Origin: Psococerastis gibbosa
Lineage: Eukaryota > Arthropoda > Insecta > Psocodea > Psocidae
Reading direction: 5' to 3'
NCBI GenBank assembly: GCA_963971405.1
Contig: OZ020489.1
Coordinates: 8,060,001 to 8,124,000 of the forward strand
Length of the DNA stretch: 64,000 bases
Of this stretch, positions 8,923 through 20,900 are shown one piece after another. Each line of letters begins with the position of its first letter. Positions within the stretch are counted from its first letter, which is position 1. The notes under the pieces are model-generated. The model saw nothing but the letters and a program-made list of their open reading frames with translations. It did not search any database and had not been told where the DNA came from. Made by a program: the position numbers and the translations under genes.

Positions 8923-9324
8923 GGCGGGGTTTCCACCGACCTCTCATTGAAGAATACAAAGACATTGACGTGGTAGCGGACATTCAAGACTTAGGCGGAT
9001 ATTCCACCGACCTCTCATTGCAGAATGTAAATGACATTGACGGAAATTTTTGTTTTACTCTATGCCATAGTTAAAATTGATCAATGATCATAGAGAAAAA
9101 TCACAAACAAACTAAAGTTAAAAAATGGCATCATGGACTCATGGGATATGTTAAGTACAAACATTTTAATAGATTTCTATAAAAAGAAAAATTCAAATTT
9201 CCGTCAATGTCATAATTTGCATTCTACAATGGGAGGTCGGTGGAATACCCGCCTAAGTCTTGAATGTCTGCTACCACGTCAATGTCTTTCCATTCTGCAA
9301 TGAGAGGTCGGTGGAAACCCCGCC
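8923..9324. mobile_element. P1 foldback element, large subtype
   Basis: Ends GGCGGGGTTTCCACCGACC and its complement GGTCGGTGGAAACCCCGCC, with arms of about 150 bases that repeat the terminal motif internally (GGCGGATATTCCACCGACC). TTA lies on both sides. Internal GACGTGGTAGC and GATCATTGATCAATTTTAAC are shared with the element at 58168-58551. Confidence 0.85.
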
Positions 9325-10375
9325 TTAGCATTGCACGCTGTAAAACGCTAGGAAAAAAAGACAAAGTGTGAAATTGCCCCTTTTTGCTGGTAGTGCTAAA
9401 GACTGAGGGGTGTGCCATAATCAATACTTTGTCGTTTTCTGCGAAACAATCTACTTGTCCCCGTATGAAACATTTCTCCAGTCTACTGCATTCTACATCA
9501 CTGTGATTCTGTGATGGAAATTCAATGCGTTATTTTGCAGCTATATTAGACTACCTTTTGTAATCTTTTCTCCATACGTTTGTTTTTGAACATGACATCT
9601 ACCGGAAGACGGTAGAACATAATTTTGTGTTCATTAAATAGTCACATGTTCGCTTTTGCAAACGGATGACAGAAATATCCGATTAGGCCAACTGTCCTGT
9701 TAACTCCCAGCTTGCCCTGATGCGCTATCTACTGTATAACTTATTTCGAGGTCGTTCCGTGCTACTATATATTGTATGATTCGCAATAGCGGCATACTAC
9801 CACACTAAATAATGTACTACATATTAGATGTAAACCACAACGCACTACTTTCAGGGGCAAATCGAAAAATGACCGCTGGCAGGGCGCGCAAGCAGTGTCA
9901 TGGACCAAAGAAAAATTGGTTTCTCACCCCCCAAGCTGCTAAATAAATTAAGAACTGTTGGGCCCCAGTTATTGGGCCCGTTGTTGGGCCATGTAGTAGG
10001 CTTGCCTTAGAGTACTCCTCGGGGAAATATTTTGTAACTATATAGCCGTAAAATAGCTTGTTTTTAAGTATGCTTAGGTTACTGTTTTTCAGAAAAGCAA
10101 GTTCAAATTTTTACACCTAAGTTCTGAAATCCTCGAGACATGCGCCTACTATGGCGATTATTTTCAATCCTAACTTGGGATTAAAGATGTGAACAAGATA
10201 ATTTAAAATGGAGTGCTAGGTATTCTAAATTGTTCTGTTTACATTAAATTTTAACCCCAATAATAAGTTAATACTAAACTTTAGTAGGACTGCAGGCCCT
10301 TAACTGGCGGGGCCAAGGACCGCCCCGCTGGAAATACCTGACACCTTGCTATAAAAATTAAGTCATAGACAACAC
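9325..10375. other. Intergenic; weak P2 relic at 10150-10270
   Basis: GGCGATTATTTTCAATCC, GAACAAGATAATTTAAAATGG and TGTTTACATTAAATTTTAAC resemble the P2 interior in order, but the termini are gone. Nothing else is recognised. Confidence 0.4.
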
Positions 10376-11802
10376 CAGTGCCGCGACTGGCTATGGGGCC
10401 ACCGGGGCCATGGCCCCAGGGCCCCCACAAAAAGCCACAAAATACAAAACTTACAGTAGATATAGATTAAAAAACCAAAACAACCAATAAGGCAAATACA
10501 TCTTCCCATAACTGACCAGTTTATGCTGTCACTGGATAGAAGAATTTCCGCTTATTACGAAATCGATGAGAATTTTTTTTTTTTTTTTTTGAAAAGTTTA
10601 CAAAATATAAGCCCTGCCCCGATGATTTAAAAACTAAGGCAGAGAAATTGGTCAATTGTTACTCGGATGACCTGGACGGAAACCTACAATAATTACAGTT
10701 ATTACAATTTCGTGAGTTTGTGAAACTCTTTGTGACAGATGAGGATCGATAATAAAAACAAGAAATCGAAAAAATAATATAAGTTTTGAAAGGTTCATCT
10801 ACAACCTAATTTTTGAAAAATGAGTTGCTGATAGTTTTCCGAATGTAGAAGTAGTTTTTAAACTGTATCTAGTTATATAATGAGTGTCAACATAGGTAGC
10901 GAGCGATCATTTTCCGCATTGAAGCATATAAAAAATAAAAAATTCACATCGCACCAGTACTACAGGGCTTATTGGGCTGCAGCCCCCCCTCCCTCCTAAA
11001 TAAAATGTTGAGAATTTAATGAATATGTCTTCCTCAGTAAATTATAAACTTTACTGCTGTTAAAATCGTAAAGCTCCACCATTATAGGCCTATTTTTTCA
11101 AAACGTTTCCTCCGGGGGAGACCCCCGGGCCCCCCCCGTTTGCAGCTATATGCATATTCATTTCTTTGTAAGCTTTCCTGATGTAAAACTCCAATATTTT
11201 GGACATACATTTTGGCTAAATGATATGTTATTTTTATGAATAAGCTTTTCTTTGTAAGCCTTATAAATTCTATACTTTACTACTGTTAAAATGCTTAAAA
11301 GCCCACTATTTAGCACTTATATTTTCCAATTTTCCCCCCGGGGGGGGGGGCCCTCTTCGGGTTAAGTGCATTATTATTTCTATACAATCTCAGCCGTTGC
11401 AATGATAACATTACGAATCAGTCCGCATATCCGCTATAAATGTTATAAGCCTGTGTTATTGTGTTATAAGAAAAATCGGCCAATAAATTGACGTTTGATG
11501 TGTCCATGCTATCAGGTATACTCGTGTACGAATAACACCATAACCTCTAAAGAATACACTAGGCTAGATACAATTGAATTCTCATGAAAAACAGTACAGT
11601 AGATAGGATTATGGTCGCCACAGCCACACCCGAAAAAAAATCCTGTCTACGAGCTTGTCTGGCATCCTGATTCCTTTGTCTCCATGTTATATATTAAATT
11701 GGTAGTGGAATATTCGTTTAAGGGTATAGGAATTTTCTGCCCAATAAAGGGCCCCCACACAATTCCGGCCCCAGGGCCCCCACAAGGCCAAACCCGGCAC
11801 TG
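10376..11802 (+). pseudogene. Decayed hAT transposon with dimerisation-domain remnant
   Basis: Ends CAGTGCCGCGACTGGC and GGCCAAACCCGGCACTG are inverted, and the flanks GACAACAC (10368-10375) and ATCAACAC (11803-11810) match at 6 of 8. Within it, 10885-10945 on the plus strand still reads NIGSERSFSALKHIKNKKF, the hAT C-terminal dimerisation motif. The rest of the transposase is not intact. A GGGGGAGACCCCCGGGCC stretch near 11116 is G/C-tract rich. Confidence 0.8.
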
Positions 11803-12066
11803 ATCAACACAATTGCATACCTCAACTTGTGAAGGAGCTTACTATAAATTGTGCATGGGTACAACAATTTAACACACTGGGTAATTGAAAACAAAACTTC
11901 AGTACAATTAATAATTTCTGGGTATATTATAAATAACTTACTGCATCAGTTCTGTTAATTTATCTTCTTTCAGCTTCAATATAGCGATACAGTATATCAA
12001 AGATGCAGTAATAAAGTTTTATTAACATTAGGTGCTAGCTTTACAAATTACGGCAATGCATAAAGA

Positions 12067-12256
12067 CAAGGCCGTGCCCAGGTTTTGATGATTTCAGGGG
12101 GGGGGGGGTCCAAAATGTTTTTGTACGTAATATATTAATGAACTAACGGATAAATTCTTCAAACCATACAGGTTTACATACAAAAATTTATTTCGGGGGG
12201 GGGGGGGAGGGGAGGGGGTCCAGACCCCATGGACCACCCCCCTGGGCACGGCCATG
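12067..12256. mobile_element. hAT-type MITE, family E, perfect 8-bp target duplication
   Basis: Ends CAAGGCCGTGCCCAGG and CCTGGGCACGGCCATG. CATAAAGA flanks both sides (12059-12066 and 12257-12264). Two internal G runs. It shares GGTTTACATACAAAAATTTA with the copy at 2070-2242 in inverse orientation. Confidence 0.9.
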
Positions 12257-13423
12257 CATAAAGATCTAGGCAAATACTAAAAATGGTCAATTATTTAAAA
12301 CTGAAATAGGCTACTTGACAGGTGTAACAATAAAATAGTATACGCTATATAATGTAGCTTATGTGTTAACAATAATAATATTGTACAATATGTTTTTTGC
12401 ATGAAAAAATAGTAAATATTAAAATATACAAGTAAATGTTGTTGTGGTCTTAATTGTGAATTGGTGACAAGAAAATGTCGTCACATTGACGTCACGCGAC
12501 CCCCTTTTTAACTATCACACTTAATTTGATGGGTATTTATCCCCTACTAAATAATGTTTTTTTAGGAAAAACAATTTGAGGGGTGTAAAATAAGGCTTGA
12601 TCCGAGGAAATATAACTCACTTTAAAATTATGTAGGCCCTAACGCTTATCTTGTTATTTTTTTATTATCATTAAATCGGCTCACATAGACTTCGCCAGCC
12701 ATAGAAATATATATTAACTGGAACGGAGGAAGATATTATATTCCTTACGGAGTTCCTGTTAGTCAAAAGCCAACTATCAGAGATAAGTACCAATAAAAAA
12801 AAATATCGAAGTTTTAAACATTGCAGCATAGCAGAACGGATATCTGGACCCGGTCAAACTCTGTACTTAGCTTGTGCAGACTAATCACCCAGCGAAATTG
12901 CGTACTTATCTTGTGCAGGACACAATAGCCGTCATATTGATAACGGCCTACACTCTACAGCCACGGGATGACGTCAGCCGATTCAAAAATAACAACAATA
13001 ATAATAACAAGATAAGCGTCACTTAAATTAAAAGTATCAGTCGTCGGATTAGGCCTAAATCTACTAATGCATTAAAATAGGTTTTCAAAAATTGTCAAGT
13101 AGCCTATGGGACCTACAGCAAATAAACTGTCGTTATAACCGTAGCCTATAGCTTAGCCAGCAATTGAGGGCCATGCATAAGCAGACATAATTGTTTTCTT
13201 TTTAACGTTAAAGCTAACGCATACACCATCAGCTAAGAGTTAACTTGTAACGGAAAGATAAGTGTATGAGTCGGGAAAAAGCGCGGGAAATAATCTTATC
13301 AAATTATTTGAACATTGAATGGACGTAGGGCTACTTGTAGTGGCCCATTGAGCCTCTGCGGCTAACGATCATTGGTATTGCTTCCGTATGAATTTTGACT
13401 GCCAGCAAACTGATAAACGTTCC
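12257..13423. other. Intergenic, nothing recognised
   Basis: AT-rich unique sequence with short simple repeats. I see no open frame, RNA gene or repeat shared with the rest of the window. Confidence 0.5.
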
Positions 13424-13490
13424 CGCAATGCATAGATCGTGGGTTCGAACCCCGCCAAGTCCAGTTTTTCAAGATCCTCTATTAACAAAT
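13424..13490 (+). mobile_element. SINE C, partial
   Basis: ATAGATCGTGGGTTCGAACC (B box included), CCAAGTCCAG, then T-rich CAAGATCCTCTATT. The 5' half of the tRNA-like head is missing. Confidence 0.6.
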
Positions 13491-13514
13491 TAATAAATCC
13501 ATACATGGATTTAA

Positions 13515-13518
<4 letters not shown>

Positions 13519-13548
<30 letters not shown>
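13519..13548. repeat. Poly-T run (about 30)
   Basis: Uninterrupted T tract, possibly the tail of a minus-strand retroposon that is otherwise gone. Confidence 0.9.
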
Positions 13549-13551
<3 letters not shown>

Positions 13552-13574
13552 GAGAGTAGCCTACGAAATCGTGG

Positions 13575-13830
13575 ATAATCAGATAATCAAACTCGTATCT
13601 GTTCTTGAACTAGGTTAAGTCATGCTTTCACCTGTTAGGCCTACATTGCGTCAATGGTAAGTTTGTCTCAGCTTGTCCATTATTTCTTGTAGCCGGTGTA
13701 GGTTGACATCAAGGACGTATACCAGTTTTCATAGCCAAAAATTTACACGGAAACAATATAAATAATGTCCAAAATCGATGGGGTCGTTGGCATTGGACAA
13801 AGCCTATTGAGGCTAACTGTAGGCCTAGTT
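13575..13830 (+). repeat. G-family repeat, copy 1 (nearly complete)
   Basis: Contains CTCGTATCTGT, GGTTAAGTCATGCTTTC, GTAGCCGGTGTAGGTTGACA and GGGGTCGTTGGCATTGGACA in this order. Other copies are at 413-480, 37390-37530, 46310-47455 (split) and 47690-47800. Type unknown; no inverted ends seen. Confidence 0.7.
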
Positions 13831-13918
13831 ACATAAAATGTTCATTTGGACATAATTATTGTATCTATTGAATATTTCAAATTTTTGAGGCTACAGACCG
13901 AGGAAATAATTGCTTTAA

Positions 13919-14060
13919 GGCGCTTATTCCACCTACGTCAATAGTCAATATTAAATGTGGTATTGACGTGGTAGCAGACATTTTTAGACTGTCTTTAATG
14001 TCTGCTACCACGTCAATACCACATTTACTATTGACTAGTGACGTAGGTGGAATAAGCGCC
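13919..14060. mobile_element. P1 foldback element, short subtype
   Basis: A 142-bp near-perfect hairpin with ends GGCGCTTATTCCACCTACG and CGTAGGTGGAATAAGCGCC. The arms contain GACGTGGTAGCAGACATT. It closely matches 40502-40640. Confidence 0.88.
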
Positions 14061-14554
14061 TAGTCAAAATGTCAATTGTGTATAGGCCCTACAATATTTC
14101 GAATGAATTTTGATGATGCCTGCCTTAGCTACTAATTCTGCTATCTGCCACTGCCATCTGATTGGTATCAAAACGTGTCTATCTAGTGTCAATAATTAGG
14201 CTACCTATATGTACAACAGGATTCACAACAGACCGACACTCCTTCGATAATAACGCTTGAGAGCCCATTTATACTCTGCGATTTTTAAAGCGACAAAAGC
14301 TTAATAATACTATAATAAGTATACACTTTGTTCTGTGTTTACATAATAAGACACTCTTCCCATTTAAAGAGTCTGTTAGAATTCTCGCAAGACACTTCAA
14401 CCTACAGTAAATAAACTAACAGCAGCCTTATCTTGTGTTTTAATCGCTTTGTATAAATTAGGCTCTGAGCAAACTCTTCCATCCTCACTAATTTCACACA
14501 GTTTGAGCAACAGGCTCAAAGAATTTAAGCCAAATTTTGAACAAAATGTTCAAA

Positions 14555-14908
14555 TCACGTTAATTGACTTCTTCGTCGTGCTGTTGCTTCAGGTATGCTA
14601 TTGCTGTGGTCTTCAGGTTCATCATCGTATAACAAAGCGTAATCCATTTGGCAAATATTTACAAAATTGCTGACAGATCCGTTGGATTTGGTCACTCCAT
14701 TAATTGGCTTGGTAGTGCCGTTGCATTTGATGCCATTTGGCTGGGTCAAGCCATTGGATTGGAGTCCATTAAGCCCGTTTGGCTTGGCGCTGCCGTTGCT
14801 CGTTTGCAAGACTCCATTGGGGCTTTTGCTTGTTCCGTTCGCAGTGTTGAACCCGTTTTGTTGAATTCCATTGGTTTGAGACTTGTCCTCTGCCCGCTTT
14901 CGATCTCC
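14555..14908 (-). CDS. ELOVL: Elongase exon 8: Asn-Gly-rich C-terminal tail and stop
   Basis: Acceptor TTTTTTTACAG after a pyrimidine-rich tract; 117 codons, then TGA at 14557-14555. The tail has a basic-acidic start (GDRKRAEDK), then a low-complexity stretch with twelve NG pairs (PNG, SNG, TNG and similar), then an acidic patch (YDDEPEDH) and an arginine-rich end. It is predicted to be disordered and cytosolic. Vertebrate ELOVL4 also has NG repeats here, but the similarity may be compositional. Confidence 0.9.
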   Translation of the reverse strand, partial: GDRKRAEDKSQTNGIQQNGFNTANGTSKSPNGVLQTSNGSAKPNGLNGLQSNGLTQPNGIKCNGTTKPINGVTKSNGSVSNFVNICQMDYALLYDDEPEDHSNSIPEATARRRSQLT

Positions 14909-17900
14909 CTGTAAAAAAATATATACATATATATATAAATTGTATTTGCTGAAGCTCCGTATACCATAAATCGGGGACATTATGGGATTTGTTTATTTTT
15001 CGTCTAAAAATACGGTTTGATCCAGGGCAGTAGTTTTGTAGCGTATCGTGTAAAGTTGAAGCCACTACGTTGAAATGAACCGTAATTAATATCTAGTATG
15101 GTAGGCTATTTAGTAAAATAACGCATGAAAGTCGCAACGTTGAAAGGAACCATACAATTAATATCTAGTTCTTCTGTAGTTCCAATCTAGCGACTGGTTT
15201 GCAGCAAATCTTTCCACCTCCTTCTCCACTCCTCCCTGTCTTGGGCCGTTCTCTTGAGTTCCAAGTAGGTTCCGCATCTATATCAATATCTAGTTATCTT
15301 TTCATTAAAATACTATCGGTATGAAAAGTTACAGAGATACCGTGTGTCAGAATACAAAAGGTGACATGTCAAAAAAAAAAAAAAAATTATAGATCTGCAA
15401 TAATTGTCGGGAGAAGGCTTGCCTATATAAGTTTTAGCAATGCTCCAGATATAATCTGTGCTGAAAGCAATTCATAGCTGAAGAGCATCATCATTCAGAG
15501 CTTATATAAAGGAAGCCCCATTGGGGCAAGCGTGCCAGTGTGGTGATTTTACTCCCTACTTTTCGGCATATTGCCCCCACACGAATTGGGCACAAATTTC
15601 AAATTCCAAGACTAACTAAACCAGAAATTAGAAAAAAAAAGTCAAAAGTAACGTTGTCTGTCGTATTTATGGCGCCAATTTTGTTGTTAACGTTTTGCTT
15701 TTTGAAATATAATTGGTTTTGGTAATCTTGAAAAAGTGTGATTATTTTGAATTAGGTATACTACCCATTATTAAAAATAATAAGTTTAGACCTAATCTGA
15801 ACTTATTTATGGAGGGGGGGGGGGGTGGATACGTGGATACAAGCGAAATGTCCACTAGATAGAATAGGATTTCAATTTGTGCCACCCAGTGAAAATTTCT
15901 TAAAATATGCTCTGTCATCATTTTACTAAAACTTTGCGCTTTAAACTGAGCTACAATATATTATCTAACACAGGGGTTCTCAAATTGTGGGTCGCGAAAA
16001 ATTTCGAAGTGGGTCGCGGCGTGATCTCGTCGGCCAGTTATACACTAGATAGAATTGAATTGAATGACAAGTATTTTTCAATTTAAGTCATATATTTTTT
16101 TAAAGATTGGCGGGAACCAAAGATATAGCCCAAAACCGATAAAAAAAAAACGCGGAAACCCACCATTTTCTGCTTTTAATTTCAAAAAATGGGGGTCCGC
16201 GACGAAAAAAGTTTGAGAACCTCTGATCTAACAAATGTCATCTAACAATTACAATTCGAAACATTATGCTATTGCTATTAAAATAAAATTTAATTATTTT
16301 CCACGAAAAAGAAACATATACCCAACTACTAACTAGACAGGACATGTAGAGTAGTGGTACGGTCTCTGACTTTCACCCGAAAGGTTGTTGGTTCGAATCC
16401 TACACTTCCTAAATTTTCTGGCCATGCTTCGGAGGGCATGTAAAGCAGGCGGTCCCGGGCCTTCCTAGTTGAGTGTAAGAGAGGGCTTTATAGCCCTAAC
16501 TCCGCTAGGTTGGCTTAGTAATAGAACAAAATGTCCTTATTTATTTATTATTTATTTATTATTGTATATGCTGCAGGGTGCATGCCCGGGCACAAAGGGG
16601 CGCATGCTTGAAACTTTTTCTTACCATTGCCTTCTTTGAGTACGCCTGCTTGTAAAAGTCAGCAAACAGGAAGTAGAACATGAAGGCGTGCATGCCTATC
16701 CACCAGACAAACGCTGTGGGGTAGTTGCAGTCAGTGAAGAGCAGTTGGAAGGCGTGCACCATCACCAGCACAAATTGCACCTGTGACATTAAAAAATACG
16801 AATTGGACACAGAAATAGATAAAAACCAGTTTTTACTGCTGGGGACATGGAAGGAGCCTCCCCGAAGATTGCGCTTATGAGCGATCGGGCGTCCCTGGTA
16901 ACGGCGGGAATTACCCCGTCGGCCAATCCTTCCACCACCGGGTCAAGCGACAACAACGTGTCCAAGGCTCGGACACGTTAAGTAAGTAAGTACTGCTGTT
17001 GACCACAGCACATCAGCACAATACATCGAGCAGTGCCGTGGTCAAGAGAGTATCGTCTACCTGCCCTTAGACCTGTAACCATATATTATTGGCTGAGGCA
17101 TATATTTATGCTCTGTGCCCCCCTGGGCTACCGAAACATTCTTCCCCCCCCCCCCCGAAAGTAAATACTGTTGTTTCTAACGCCTGCTTTCAGCATTTCT
17201 GCTTTAAGCAACCCTGTCAGCCTGGCGCTGGCGGGGGGAGTGAGTCTGTTTGTTAACTTGAGGCATCCAAAGGGCAGACTCTATCACCTCGGGGAAAGGG
17301 GAGTTGACTAACAGGGTGGACCTCCTGATTATAGTGGATTCCGAACCACTTGGGGAACATGGTAAAGTCACACGATTAGATCGGAGGTGACCAGGACTCG
17401 ACTTATACTGCCTAAGCGCGTTATCATGTCCCACCATGTTCCCCTGCCAACGCTGTGCACACTACCAAGTTGCCACAGTTTGAAACATGCTCTGCTCTAA
17501 TGGAGTCAACATGGTAAGGCCGTTGGCAGTAAATACATAAATACTTAATGTTAAAGTACCTAGTGGTCTCCCCCGGGCTTTTGTGCACGATAACTTACTA
17601 TGTTATTGTTGATTATATGCACTTAGCCCGCGGGTAGTGGGATCAAAACAGAAAAAACTCCAAGCAGTACGGAAATTATTTTAAAAAAATATGCCTGAAA
17701 TTGGGAGGTTTTACGCATTTTGATTTATGACAGCAGTAACGGTTACATTTTACTTATGTAATTGCAAACAAGGGATGTATTTGATAAAATAGGCGTGAAA
17801 TAACTTAGTGGGGTTTAGGTCTTACACATTTTGCCAGCAAAACATTTTAGATTTAGCAGACTTTATTAACAGAACTGAAATCAGGGGGGCCGGGGAGCTG

Positions 17901-20900
17901 CCCCATGGGTAACTTGTTGTTGGACCAAATTAGTGAGTTTCTACAAAAGCGCGGGACTTTCAGTGGTCGCTTGTTGGACGGGGCAAAGAGATCTAAAGAA
18001 GACGTGTTAATTGGCTTAAGTGATTCAAAATTCTTTGGCAAATAAGGAGGCCATTGAAAAGCAAGTGGCTAGCTCCAGGATTTAGAAAAAAGTGGGCTTC
18101 AATACCTCATCTCTCCTACCTAGTTTACCACACAGTACTGGTAGTGGCAATATTGCCAACAGACAAATTTGATAACTTACTTATGTCTTCTGTCTTAATA
18201 AGACACCTGTCTTATGACCCAGAATATCAGCATGTTTTTTATTGCAAGTTATTGCAACTAATTATTATTATTTGCTTATTTGTTTTCTCCTAGCCTTATA
18301 TTTTAGTTTATTAGTTTTTAGTTTTTTTAGTTTTAGCACATTAGCTATAGTAAAAAGGGGCCCAGCACAGGCTCGTCCTAAAGGGTCCCCTCATACTGAT
18401 ATTGTACTTCTAAAATCATTGTAAATCTTTTCCTCTATGATATTAGGTGCTTATTACCGAATTCAATATGATAAACGTGCTCACCATCTGAAGCGCAGTC
18501 AGGTACTTCTTCCACCAGAGGTACTTCTGGAACTGAGGTCCCATGGCTGAGAACATGTAGTATGTGTACATGATGATGTGGACGAAGGTGTTGAGGAATC
18601 CAAAGAATGTGCTGTGGCCACCTGAAAACAGTGATATTTTATGAAAGACAATGATCCTTCTTCTTGTTCCTCCTCTTCCCTCTTAGTGCCGCGTGCGCAG
18701 CGTGAGGGGGTCACCCCGGACCCATTTCTTGTACTCGACCCCGTCAATGTCTTGAGCTGAGGAAAAACTGATAAAGACATTGATCCACTTTATTTTTTAT
18801 TTATTATTGTTCCACTTGAATTTTATTTGACTATGAACATAATTATACGGCATACTGAATCATTATTTTATAGCCAGACGTAATAACCGCGCACGGACGT
18901 CACCTTGCGGCAGATGTTGATACATTATGCATTATACTCGTATTGGGTTAATTGTAAGAGTGGACCGAAAGGCCCAAAATTCGCTCATATGGAAAATAAA
19001 GACAATTTTCTTTCTCTCTTTCTTATATTAATCTGGAAATATACTGAAATGAACTTCTTCTCATGTCAGAATCTCAAGGATTTGTTGGCAGCAACTCCCT
19101 ACATATTTTCACCCCGTTCCCTCAGTTCAGCGCTTTCTTCGTCAGGTCTTGATACGTCCGAGCTCCAGCGCCCTCCATGAATTTCTTCTTCTCACTCTTC
19201 TCTTCTCTTCTCGCCCTCTTCTATTATTGCCTCCCATTGTGCTCTAAATGCGAACTTAATCTGATAATTACCTGGGGTGAATTTGACGCCGAACCAGACT
19301 GACATGGGCATAACAGCGTGATGCGTGACGTGGAGAGTGGACACATGGTCGTTCTTCTTGCGCAGCACGAAGAAGATGGTGTCCAGGAATTCCGTGAACT
19401 TGGAGATGAAGTACCACCAGCAGCCTCGAGCCATCTATACAAGCAATACCAGCAATGTTACTAAAATGGAAGCGTATATATAAGATAGAATTTTGTAAGA
19501 TTTTGAGATAACTGCACCTGAAACTGTGATATACTTTTTAGGCCAATCAGTATAACGGTAGCATGCTTAGTTCCTAAATAATATGGATTTGAAAATCAGT
19601 ACAGCAATGAAAAACGCTTCTTAACTTCAAGTGCGTTTATCTCAAAGTTAGTTCGACCACAGTTATACACATGGGCTTCTGTCTATATACGCTTCAATTA
19701 TGCCCTGCTGCTGAAACTGATGAATTTTTTTATGTTAATCAGTATACCGGTAGTATGCCTAGTTGCTGAATAAACTGGATGTCAAAAATCATTACATCAA
19801 TGAAAAACGTACAGGTGTCTTAACTTGAAGTGCGTCTCGTACCTCAAAATGAGTTTGACCGCAGTTATGCACACTTTGGCTTCTATACACTTCAATTATG
19901 CCCTGCTTAGGTAGACTATTTGGCTGGTACCTGTCCTGTTCAGTGGCGTAGCCAAGTGGTCAGCGGGGTCCGGACCCCCCCCCAAAAAAAAAAAATTAGC
20001 AAAATAGCAATTTTTTTAGATAAATATCTAAAAAAAAAATTCTATTTTGCTAACCCCGTTCCCCCTTTTTCCAGTTTTGTTAATAAAGTTATCGTCTGCA
20101 AAATCAACATTTTTTGCCCGACAAACTATTTCAGGCCTAACTTTTAAAAAAACAATCCCTGGGGGTTGGGGGTAGCGCCAAATGAAACACCACCCCGTTC
20201 AAGAACCTATCACAAGTGGGCAAACTTTATGAAAACTGGACCCCCAAAAAAAAAAAATTCTGGCTACGCCACTGGTCCAGTTGGCAGAGATGAACATGCC
20301 TATTAATCAGACGACAGAGATTCAAGACTTGATTCTAGAGGACAATTTTTCCACAGTGCATGGATCTACCCAGACCTATCGGGTAACGCTGGGGAAAACG
20401 CGACTGCCAGACATGTTGCTGGCCACAATATCCCAAATAGAGCAGTGGGCAGTAGAGAGGATATTCTACCAGTCCTCTGTCCTAAATTCGCCCATATGGA
20501 AAATAAAGACAATTCTCTTTCTTTCTTTCTAAATCCTCACAATAGCCGAGTAAAATTACTATATTCTTCTTGTCAATGTTTGGGTATCGTAGGTACCGTC
20601 TGTTCATTGCTTTTTAGTCAACACCAACAGCCTGATCGAGGCGATTATAATACCGGTATTTACGTATTTAATCCCCTGGTAATAAAAGGTAAACAAGATA
20701 ATTTTATAATGGAAAGTGCTATTCAAAATTTGTTTGTTTACAGTTATAATCTTAGGGTATTTATTTAACCCCGGTATTATAATCGCCTCGATCAGGCTGC
20801 AGGTATTAAAGCATGCGTACCTATTCAAACAGTACGATACCTCCCTCATTCCCTCGCAATGCTTAAGAGGATGGTGGCCGTACAAATTGCCCACCCCTGG

